A program made the position numbers and the translations under genes. From assembly GCA_949752745.1 (NCBI GenBank), contig OX457025.1, positions 47,295,601 through 47,359,600 of the forward strand: DNA of 64,000 bases. Direction: 5' to 3'. Numbering within the stretch: the stretch's first letter is position 1; each line of letters begins with the position of its first letter. This document shows, piece by piece, positions 8,521 through 18,889 of this stretch. The notes beneath the pieces were generated by a model. It searched no databases. It was not told the origin of the DNA and saw nothing but the letters and a program-made list of their open reading frames with translations. The DNA comes from Protula sp. h YS-2021 (Eukaryota; Annelida; Polychaeta; Sabellida; Serpulidae).

Positions 8521-9479
8521 ATACCACGACCTAATATCTTCCAAAAATTATTCAAACACGTGTTTTGAATGGGCTTGCCATTCGAACACATCTTTTAAAT
8601 GGGCTTGCCATTCGAACACATGTTTGAATGGGTGCAGTTTTTCCTACATAACTATCCACATTTTCACTTCTCATTTTCCAACAATCAACCAACCAACCAA
8701 GTGGTATAATTGTTTGAAACGTGAAAAACTAAATTTGTTAAAGTTGGTCTAGAACCACCATTTCTGCACAACTATAACTTTAGAATAGTTGAATAAGTAC
8801 CATGGTAAAATGCTAAAACTTATTTTATAGGTCATATGTTGTCAAAAACTACATTTGCTAAAGTTTGCACCATTTTCCAACTACTATAACATAAAACATA
8901 ACATTGGACTTAACGTAGGGAAAATCCCATTCCTTCTCAAATTATTGATCGTTCCCACGCTCTGAACGAGTGCACTCTGAAATTTATTGATTGGTTTCCC
9001 CACACTCTGAGACCTTTCATGTACTTATTCCTATGCTGTGTGTGCGTGTGGTTATTGTAATAAAACCATTGAAATGTGACTAATTAAATATTAGCATAAT
9101 AATAATAGTGAAAATAGACATAGAAATATGGCCATTATGTTAAAAAAAAAAAGTCATAGAGAGTCACATAATGTCATAGATTACATAAAGTCACATAATG
9201 TCACAGTCGCATGTTGTCACATAATGTCATAGAGTCATAAAAACAAAAAGTTTGTCCAAGCAGAACAAAAAGGTATACTACTTCGATGGTGTATCACTGG
9301 TTGAAATGTATGTTTCACTCATGCTTTTATGCTACTTACATGTAATCAAAATATGGTGTGTAACTTGTTCAAACTGGTTAAAATTGCTGACTCAGCAGAA
9401 TGTCTCACATACAGTTTTAGAGCTGCACAGCAGAGACATCTAGCGGTCAAGCCAATATGGTATTCATCCGCGAAATAAC

Positions 9480-9965
9480 ACAAGAAATAACTGAACAAAA
9501 TGGTGAAATTTTCATGTAAATCGGTCAAGTATAACAAAAGTTATCCCAGTTTTAAGTTAAAATGGCTACGTGCTATAAATATGCATACAGCCAGCTGTGC
9601 AAATAGCCCATGACTATGTCAAAAAAAGATAGAAAACTGAATCAAACAGTGAAATTTCCAGGTAAATCGGTCAAGTATAACAAAAGTTATCCCAGTTTTA
9701 AGTTAAAATGGCTACATGCTATAAATATGCATACAGCCAGCTGTGCAAATAGCCCATGACTATGTCAAAAAAAGATAGAAAACTGAATCAAACAGTGAAA
9801 TTTCCAGGTAAATCGGTCAAGTATAACAAAAGCTATCCCAGTTTTAAGTTAAAATGGCTACATGCTATAAATATGCACACAGCCAGCTGCGCAAGTAGCC
9901 CATGATTACTTTATGACAAAACTTTACATAACACTGAATCAAATGGTGAAATTTTCATACAAATT
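9480..9965. repeat. 145-bp tandem repeat (right arm)
   Basis: Mirror copy of 4375-4860. Confidence 0.85.
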
Positions 9966-10004
9966 GGTTAACTATAACGAAAGTTATCACAATTTTAAGT
10001 AAGA

Positions 10005-10485
10005 GGGGGGGGGTCATGAAAACCAAAGTTGTTTAGAATAGTCTGAAAAGGATAACTATGCTGAAATCGCAAAATTTTCTTAGCCCTAGGGGGGGGGTCC
10101 TCAAAACCAAAGTTGCTTAGAATTGTCTGAAACGGATAACTATGCTAAAATCACAAAATTTTCTCGGCCCTTGGGGGGGGGGGGGGTCCTCAAAACCAAA
10201 GTTGTTCAGAATCGTCTGAAAAGGATAACTATGCTAAAATCACAAAATGTTGTCAGTCCTGGGGTGGGGGGGGGGCCTCAAAACCAAAGTTGTTCAGAAT
10301 CGTCTGAAACGGATAACTATGCTAAAATCACAAAATTTTCTCGGCCCGGGGGGGGGGGGGGTCCTCAAAATCAAAGTTGTACAGAATCGTCTGAAAAGGA
10401 TAACTATGCCAAAATCACAAAATGTTGTCAGTCCGGGGGGGGGGTCCTCACCTCTGACAGTCGACCCCTGGGGGGGGGGGGGGGT
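10005..10485. repeat. Tandem repeat with long G runs (right arm)
   Basis: Mirror of 3850-4340. G runs of about 7-16 alternate with 'tcaaaaccaaagttg'-type units. Confidence 0.88.
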
Positions 10486-10530
10486 TGATGACGTCACTTC
10501 CTGTTTTCGAACCCTTATTTTCCTACTACT

Positions 10531-10536
10531 CAAAGA
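10531..10536. repeat. Right target-site duplication (CAAAGA)
   Basis: Direct repeat of 3798-3803, directly after the right terminus CCTACTACT. Confidence 0.8.
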
Positions 10537-10959
10537 CAAAAATGTGCACCCTTGAAGAAAACTATAGAACAATGGGATCTCGGGTAATATCTGACTGCTA
10601 AAAACCACCAGACGCCGTTCGGTGTTGTTGGGAAATGCCGACCAAGGTAAAAATTCACCAGAGTAAAAACCGCCCAAACATATTTTTTTTCATATTCATT
10701 ATAAATTTTTATTTGCAACTGTCGCGAATCCTGTCAAGTTTGGAGTAATTAGTTCATTGGTTAGTGGTAAATTATGTCTGCTTTAATTGCAGTACGAAAT
10801 TACATTTGATCTTCATCCACATGTAGTTTATTGCCGGTCTATTATCATTTCAATCTGTATTTTTTTTATCCTTTGTCTTTTATATATTTTGTCCCTCCCT
10901 CCCCCCCCCCAAAAAAAAAGAAATTTAAATTTAAAAAGTACCAGGCGGTTTTCATCTGT
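10537..10959. other. Right flank of the element; no gene seen
   Basis: AT-rich sequence with a C/A homopolymer junction near 10895-10920. No supported open frame. Confidence 0.5.
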
Positions 10960-12560
10960 GTGGATTTCGACCTAGCATGGCTTTTTGCAGGCGGATTTTA
11001 TCTTGCAGATCCACCTAAAATTAGCCAAATAACGGCATTATTAAAATTTATTGGTAGCCAATTTTCAAAATGCTTCTTCTCCTACAATTTGCATCGTATA
11101 TTTTGGTTCCAATTTTATACGATTGTTCCCTGTACAGTTCTCTCGTAAAAATTACTTTTTTCGTGATTCGTCAAAAATTGGCCAAATGGGGGCATTTATA
11201 ATCTTTTGCTAGCCAATTTTCAAAATACTTCTTCTTTCACATTTCTAATCGGATTGCCTTGCAATTTGGTAAAAATGTTCGCTAGATCCTCCTAGCGATC
11301 CGCTAAAAATTGGCTAAATAGGAGGCATTTTAAATTTTTTTGGGAGCCAATTTACAAAGTACTTCTACTTCATTTTAGAAATGATTTTACACCAATGATT
11401 ACTGGGTGAGGGTGTCTTGAATTTTTTTGGCGATCAGCCAAAATTGGCCAAATGGGTGGATGGGCATCTATTGATTCTTTGGTAACCAATTTTCCAATGT
11501 ATTTTTTTATCCACTATTTTGATCAGGTTGAGTTCAAATTTTTCGTAAATATTCATTAGTCTGTCCTCATTTGAAATGGTACTTTTTTGGCGATCCACCG
11601 AGCATTGGCTAAATGAAGGGTATTTGTAAATTTTCGCTAACCAATTCTCAAAATGCTTGTTCTCCCACAATTTGGATAGCACTCCTTTCCAATTTTCTAC
11701 GATTATTCCCTAGATCAGCCAAATTCTTCTTCTCCTATAGTCTTGATCAGATTTTTTCAAATTTTATTCCCAAGATGGTTCTTTCTTGATAATGTGCTTT
11801 TTCCTCGATTCGCCAAAAACTGGCTAAAAGGGGGACATTTTAAAATATTTTGGTAGCCAATGTTCCAAAGGTTCTTTCTTCCGGAACTTTGATCGAACCG
11901 CCTTCATATTGTGTATGAATGCTTACTAGTCTCTCCTCTCTTGGAAATTTACTTTCTTGGCGATCCACTAAAAATTGGTCAAATAGAGGAGGCATATTTC
12001 GATGGACAATTTTCAAAGCGCTTCTTCTTCCAGAATTCGGATCGGATTATCTTCAAATTTTACATAAATGTTCACTAGGCTGTACTCTCTTGAAAATTAC
12101 ATTTTTGGCAACACAACAAAAATTCACCAAATGAGGAGGCACTGTATTTTGTTGGTTGCCAGTTTTCTCCCACAGTTTGGGTCGGATGGCTTTCAGTTTC
12201 TCATTAACGTTCACAGGGTGGATCGATCTTGAAAAGTTACCTTTCTGGAGAAAATTTGATGAGCCATGTTCACAATGATTCTCCTCCCACAATTTTGATC
12301 AAATTACCTTTAAATTTTGTACGAATCCATTGGGTAGGCCTGTCTTGAAATTTAGAAATTTTTGGTAGCCACTTTTTCAAAATATGCTTTTCCACAATTT
12401 TAATTGGATTGCTTTCAAATTTTGCATGATGTTCACTGGTCTGTCCTGTCTTGGACAGTTACTCTTTTGGCGATCCGCCAAAAATTAGCTAAATGGGGGC
12501 ACTTAAAACCAATATAGTAGCCAATTTTCAAGACTGTTCCACAGATGGTTATCTATTGAA
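10960..12560. repeat. Long degenerate tandem array, about 155-bp unit (GGCGATCCGCCAAAAATTGGC family)
   Basis: About ten diverged units, each with 'ttggcgatccgccaaaaatt', 'aaatgggggcattt', 'agccaattttcaaaatgctt', 'cacaattttgatcggatt' and 'aaatgttcactagg' in that order. The same family recurs in the CEP290 introns. Confidence 0.8.
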
Positions 12561-12880
12561 AATTTACTTTTTTTTGCTCACCCCAGTAACTTCCGCACTG
12601 ATCACCATTTTAAAATATCCAGGCCCGCTAAAAGTATCATTTAGCACAAATAAACAGGTGTGTTTGGTGACCAATATTTGTTAGAAAGATGGACAGCATA
12701 TCAAACCAATGAAAAGGGTGTAAAATTCAGTCCTCCCGGAAACAGCTATCCGTTGCTGTCGGTTTCATTTTGGGCAGGCCTTGCTGAAGAAAGTATCACA
12801 AGGATTACAGAATGAGTGACAGAGTGACATCGGGAACTGGTTAAAGTCTCTATCTGGACTTCATATTTCTCGAACCCAGT

Positions 12881-13204
12881 GAGGTAGAAGATGCGTTCGC
12901 ATTTGACCTTCTGACTTTTGATCCCCGAAGTACGACCAACGCAGCCGAATCCTACCACATGCACCAGAAGAAGTCTTTTTCTGGCCCAAAGCCAAATATA
13001 TACACCTTTGTTTCCAACATCATGTTGCTTCAGAAGAAGATCTTCTTCCAGTTACAAGACTTGAATTCGTCCCATCATCAACGCCAAACTATGATAAAGA
13101 AACTAGATTTTCTTCATGACACGATCCAAAAATATTGCTGTTCTTACATCGAACGCAAAGAGTACATTCAAACTGTGGCACTGAAATTTCTGCCTGTCGA
13201 ATAG
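12881..13204 (+). pseudogene. MULE-like transposase C-terminal fragment
   Basis: Read in frame, the segment gives 'VEDAFAFDLLTFDP', then 'RSTTNAAESYHMHQKKSF' and 'KPNIYTFVSNI', ending at a TAG at 13202-13204. The pattern R-TTNAAES-H...PNIY-F is characteristic of the end of MULE-type transposases. Only about 105 codons survive, with no start or catalytic core, so this is a dead fragment. The family call is from recall of the motif. Confidence 0.55.
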
Positions 13205-14070
13205 GACACCAGCTGAACATCCATGATGTAATAGACTATTTGAGTTTAATTAGATAATTAACCTTCGATGTATTTTCCTGTGCATTTGATATGTGTTTTC
13301 TGTGCTTTTGATAGCATTTTCTGTGCTTTTGATATGCTCCAACCTTTACAAAAATAGTCACTCGCACCGTACACAGAAACCCGGGGAGTTCCCCCCACCA
13401 AGATCTCACCATGACCATACGACATTTTTGCACATGGCGTTGAGACTTTAATGTTAGTATTGCAATAAAATCCCATTATACCAACATCGGTAACATCAAC
13501 TTTGATCAAGTTTTTACCGAAAATGATATTATGAGTGACAGTACTTTGCTTAGCATACCGACATGAGAACTTGTGACCAAAACGGACGCAGATGATAACT
13601 GAGGTCGCTTTGAACTCTTACGAGGGGGGAGGGGGGGCGAATGGTTAAGTAGATCCAAATTGTTGAAATTGAAAAGAACGTCTTCTGGTTGAAAACAAAT
13701 TTTATTTATCAAGCATCGCAAAATAATAAATATTTGAGTCGAAAAGGTTAGCAAATTTGCATCCGGCTTATAAAGTTTAGGTAGAATTGCACATTTTATT
13801 GTAACCAATTAACTGATGAAGAACTTCCAAAAATAGTTGATGACATGATTGCAGCTAACACTGAAAGCTACTAACTTGGACAACACACGAGACATGGGCA
13901 GCATTAAGGATCAACACTGTTCGAATTACAAATCAAGTAATTGAAATTTTAAAAAAGAGCGACCAGAACAATTCAGTTAATAGTCACATCTTTTAAAGTA
14001 TCGACAACCTGGTGATATTTTAGTTAATTTTTAGAACCGTTTAATGCTTTATTTCTAAACAAGGTAAAAT
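13205..14070. other. No gene seen
   Basis: Contains a short three-copy repeat of 'ttttctgtgcttttgatatg' near 13270-13340 and nothing else recognised. Confidence 0.5.
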
Positions 14071-14640
14071 ATGTGCTTAATTAAAATATTTTATTTTACT
14101 TGGGTCCTGTTTATATGGATCAGTCAGAGGCAACCACCCATTGCTGGTTGTCTGAATATGGGGAGTACACAGAGAAACAGGTTAAATGAACAAAGTGGCT
14201 TAACACATCACAAGGTTACACCAAGGAAAGTTCGGCATAACGCTGTCCTAGACCAATCCCAAACCCATTACGCTGTCAATGTGTTCAAAACACACCTTTC
14301 GTTGGTTCCGAGAACTGGGCCATTTTACAGAAAACTGCTGGAGAAGAGTAAAATTCCCCGCGGAAGCATTTGAGTGAACACGCTGTCGCAGTGCATGCGT
14401 CAAATGTTCGATCATGTAAATATCTGCACCACGAGTAGAGAAATTATAAATCACTCCTCTGGCATTTGCCAGATTTCCAGTCTTCAGGAAACTGATGGGA
14501 GGGACAATTTTGACATTACATCCCGGTCTGGACACCGAAGCAATGCCGTATACGCATAGAACAGACAGTTCGAAATTTCCAAGCAATTGAACAGTCCAGG
14601 CAAACCTTCAAGTCAACAAATGAGCCAGAAACACCTGAAG
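14071..14640 (+). pseudogene. Crypton-type tyrosine recombinase remnant (C-terminal catalytic domain)
   Basis: One frame reads through 'QTHYAVNVFKTHLSLVPRTG', 'FYRKLLEKSKIP', 'LSQCMRQMFDHVNI', 'EIINHS', then 'SRSGHRSNAVYA', with in-frame stops at 14371-14373 and 14557-14559. Crypton-derived recombinases end with NHSLRAT...GHRS....Y-R. Here NHS is followed by SGIC, so the usual Arg is lost. The second stop (TAG) falls where the nucleophilic Tyr is expected, followed by 'NRQFEISKQLN'. It is clearly non-functional. Confidence 0.6.
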
Positions 14641-15009
14641 TAGAATCTCCAGTTGTGACTAAAACTGGGAATATATTTCGTCGCCACATATTCCAGTTGC
14701 CGCCTCATCAACAGTTGTGAAATCAAATGGTCACACCAGAAATAGCGTGCTAAAAATGTGCTTCCAGATGGTAGCAATATAGTAAAATTGTTTTAGGGCA
14801 CGAAAGAAACCACATTATTCGTGTAAAAAATTTGTTGTGTAATGTTTTGAAATTATCAGGGATTATCCACATGCTTATATTTTCCTAAGACCAGCTAGAG
14901 GTTATTTTTTATTTAAGAAATAATATTTAGGTAAGAATGACTGAGGCGGGTAGCTGTCAGCTTATTTCTCTACTTAATTCGCAAATAAAAGCTGCAGTAG
15001 TCTATGGAA
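14641..15009. other. No gene seen
   Basis: AT-rich, no recognised motif. Confidence 0.5.
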
Positions 15010-15830
15010 GGCCATTTTCACATTAATTAGGGAATTATTGATATCAAGAATTAATTTTTGATTTCGAAAATTAACTTTTTTGCTATCAAGAATTAATTTT
15101 GGATCTCAAAATTTCATTTTTTTATATTAAGAATTAATTTTTGCTTTCTGTAATTATATTTTTATATCTCTAAATGTATTCTTGATCTCAAAAAATAATT
15201 CTTGATATCAATAAATATTTAGAGATATCAAGAAATATTGATTGACAATAAAAATGATTTGGTTCTATCTAAAATTGATTTTTTTAGAGATCAAAAATTC
15301 AATTCTTGACAAAAATGAAATATTTGATAGCAAAATCTCAATATTTTAGTTCATTTTCCTTTTATTGATATCAAGAATTTATTTCAGATATCATTATTTC
15401 AGAATGAGACTTTTTTAATTTGTATTTTGATATCTACAAATGATTTTTGATATCAAAATATCGGTCTTTTTATATAAAAACAATCAGAAACATACATCTG
15501 TGGATAAAATAATGACTGGTCCTTGTATGCAGAACCTTTCTTCTAAGTTTTTACTGTATTAAAAAGAAGCAATTTTTGATATCAAAAATAGTGTCGTTAT
15601 TATTGATATCAATAATTCAAGTTTTCATCTCCAAAATTTAATTGCCGATTCGTTAAATTTTATATAAATGTCTCCCTTAAGATTTTTTAAGTCTGTAAAA
15701 TTTTTTTATCTCAAATATAAATATTTGCCATCTAAAATTCAGTTACCGAGAACAAAATATAAATTATTGAGATCTACATTGATTTACTGATGTGTTTAAT
15801 TATATTATGATATCAAAAATAAGCATTAAA
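15010..15830. repeat. AT-rich degenerate repeat rich in TTGATATCAA-like palindromes
   Basis: GATATCAA, GATATCAAGAATT and TTTTTGATATCAAAA variants recur about every 20-60 bases on both strands. No regular unit length is obvious. Confidence 0.65.
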
Positions 15831-16342
15831 TATTAAAACGGCATTCCATAGCGGTGTAATTACTATGACCCACAGATGTGTGGTGGCTTGAGATGCATTC
15901 CACTGAGAGATAAATGGGAGCGTGGTATAATAGGAATTTTCCACTTTGCAACAAGACAATGATGAAACGATTAATTGCTCTGACATGGCCATGACACTGT
16001 GGGTGGTCGCAATAAAACAAGGTATGGGCAACTGAAAGCTTATTAGTCTTGTCAACAAAATAACTTAAAACTGCCTCCCATTTCTTTTAACAAAACTGGC
16101 ATTCCGTAGGACCGCGACGGGAGGGGAGGGGAATATTATTCCTAAGATATTACTTAACTTAAATGTTAAGAAAATATTAGACGTGCCTTCTCACCCTTGT
16201 TATTATATGGATTAGCAGTTAAGGGTCATGGTATGATACCAGTAGAAGCATATTGATCGCCTAACTATTCACAATCACGGCGATGAAAACCACGTGTGTG
16301 CATGTTGACTGCAGCGTTTCAGTTTTTCCCGTTTGCTGAGAG

Positions 16343-16572
<230 letters not shown>

Positions 16573-16589
16573 TTTTAGTTGACGCTATT

Positions 16590-17075
16590 TGACGTATGAA
16601 GATCAAATTTGGCATTTTTGTACCATGACATTAGAGGACGAATGACCACTGTCTCAAAACAGGTTAGAGATAGAGCATTTTGAGCTTATTTTCGCCCCTT
16701 TGGCCTTAACAGACCAAGATTTAAGAGGTACCTTAGTAATCTTGACCTCCTCGGTCATAGTCAATATCAAAATCCGGAAGTGGGTCATTATCTCGAAAAT
16801 AGTTACAGATAAAGCGATTTTGTCGTCTCTTTAGGACTAAATGATGATATATAAGAGGCACCTCGGTGACCTTGACCTCATAGGTCATCGTCAATGTCAA
16901 AACCGGAAGCTGATAATTTTCTCGAAAACGGTTAGAGATAGAGCGATTATGAGCTTTTCGACCCTTTTGGCCTAAAGTGACCTTGTCCATTGTCAGTTCT
17001 GAATTTTAAGAGTTCAGAATCGTATATTCTGTGCCCCCAATTGTAATTTTCGCTACTGAGTGGCGAAGACGGTCT
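16590..17075. repeat. Dispersed repeat with TGACCTTGACCTC motifs
   Basis: Two internal units share 'cttgacctcataggtcat', 'tctcgaaaacggttagagat' and 'gagcgatt'. The segment is the reverse complement style of the 600-900 and 2325-2805 copies. Confidence 0.65.
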
Positions 17076-18189
17076 AGTTTCTTGCTGAAATTGATTTAGG
17101 GTTTTTTGATAGCTAATGTATCGAGCTGCTGTTCACATCGGTTGTAAAGACTTATGACAATGTCTGACACATTTAATGACTTACGAGAAATCCGAGATTT
17201 AATTAATATACACTTTTCTATTTTTCGTCATGCCATATTTTATGTAATTTTAAATCTGACTGGTTGTCAAAATAATTTAGTGACGGTAACTTTTAGGCGC
17301 CAGCTTTATAGATATTAAACAGTTAGTGCAAACGCACACAGTGCAAGTTTTTAATTATCTATCACCCCTTTATTTTGAATGGAAAATCGGAAAACAATGA
17401 GCGATAAACGATAAACCCATTCTACAAAGAAAGAATTTCTCGAGTGTAATTTACACCTGGTTAATTATCAGGGAAGGTTCTGGCTTTGAGCAACTGCTTT
17501 TGATTCCAGCATTTCTAGTGTCTCCTCTACTCCTCTGAAATATCTCATTTTGCAATCGGATATAATACAGGTAATGGTTTGTATAACAGCTCCCCGCTGG
17601 CTTAAGCATTTGTAATTTAGCAGTGGAATCCTACGAATATTGGAAATAACATAGAGACAATACAATTGCCCCGTCACTAAACTTTTTCCAACAAGAATAG
17701 CTTGGTCATCTAATCAGAGGAAATCAATTCCTCATTATTGCAGTATTGCTTCCGGTGTTAGGAACCCTTACTAATTCCCGCCAGGGTTCCTGCTAGGCAG
17801 AGGTGCTTCCATAATAATTAGCAGAATCGGAAATGCCACATATTATATTGTATTCATTCCCTGTTTCTCTAGTTTCTTTTTTTTTTTTTTTGAAAGCTGT
17901 AATATAACCCAAACTCGACTTCTTATTCTCCATAACTATGTTAGCCACACCTCATGTCAGTGTTATCTCATTAAGTTATTTCTCTGCTAAATATACTCCA
18001 TTTTATTGCTTTACTTGTTCGTGTGTATTATTACACTTGGGGATTTCCATTCCCTTGTTTATGGAATTCGTACGACTCGGCAAGCTGTTTCCGTATGATT
18101 CCTTTTTTCACCAAAATATTGTTGCGCAAACTCCCCCGAGACTGCTAGGGCTAGGACGACATATTTGACATAGACATAATGTAGCGTGT
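17076..18189. other. No gene seen
   Basis: AT-rich sequence without supported coding potential. There is a T run at about 17877-17892. Confidence 0.5.
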
Positions 18190-18440
18190 CTAGTTGGTCC
18201 AGCTCAATTTTTTAGAAATTCATTAACATTTTGCATGCAAAATGGAGATTGAAAATGGTGACCTTGACCTCCTCGGTTATGGTCAATGGCAAACACCTGA
18301 AATTGACCATTATCTCGTTGGTTCTAAAAGACGATATGTAAGAGGTACATTGGTGACCTTAACCTCATCGTTCATGGTCAATTCTGAATTTTAAAAGTAT
18401 AGAATCGTATTTTGTTGTTGTCCCAAGTGCTAAAAACTCT
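18190..18440. repeat. Second copy of the dispersed repeat at 16590
   Basis: Shares 'gaccttgacctcctcggt', 'attatctcg', 'gatatgtaagaggtac' and the terminal 'agaatcgtat' segment with 16700-17060. Confidence 0.65.
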
Positions 18441-18889
18441 CTAGCTTATGTTAAATATGTACGACAGTGCTCTCTTGAATAACATGAAGTTTTTTTTATT
18501 TTACATTAAATATTCTATCACTGTAACTTCGTCTTGAAGTTATTTTTTTTTAAATCAGGGAATCTTTTTGTTTTATTTTATGGTCATTGAAATGACTATG
18601 TGTTTCTTAAGTTTAATATTTATATCATTAGTTGTATTTGGATTAAATTGATAACGTTATCTAATTTTCCATAGCCATCTGCCCTCTTCTGTTGAATCGT
18701 TGCTTAATCTAAAACCCGGGGCAAGAATCTATGCCGCTTGACTGTGTACTATTCCTGGCAGAACAATTGCTGGGTCGGAGAATAGTTGGAGGTTACAATT
18801 GGTGGCAAAAAATTACGGTATTCGCAACGTAAGTTGTAAGTCTTAAAAAGTGCGAGAGCATCACTTCTCCAAACAACAATGACTTGCTT
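18441..18889. other. No gene seen
   Basis: AT-rich, no recognised motif. Confidence 0.5.

Larger units (their letters stand above)
3804..10530. mobile_element. 6.7-kb snap-back element, probable non-autonomous Polinton/Maverick derivative
   Basis: The element starts AGTAGTAGGAAAAT and ends with its exact complement, ATTTTCCTACTACT. It is bounded by the 6-bp direct repeat CAAAGA. Its two arms (3804-6253 and 8228-10530) are inverted copies that differ mainly in tandem-repeat copy number and homopolymer length, and they enclose a 1.97-kb centre with two convergent genes. A 6-bp duplication, AG...CT ends and long terminal inverted repeats are known hallmarks of Polintons. However, Polintons are usually 15-20 kb and encode protein-primed polymerase, integrase, protease, ATPase and capsid genes, none of which is here. 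I infer a deleted or parasitic derivative mobilised in trans. Alternatives are an unknown DNA-transposon class or a small integrated virus. Confidence 0.75.
8228..10530 (-). repeat. Right inverted arm of the snap-back element
   Basis: 2303 bp, the inverted counterpart of 3804-6253. It is shorter because the palindromic minisatellite and the G/C-run block have fewer or shorter units. All other blocks are in mirror order. Confidence 0.9.
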
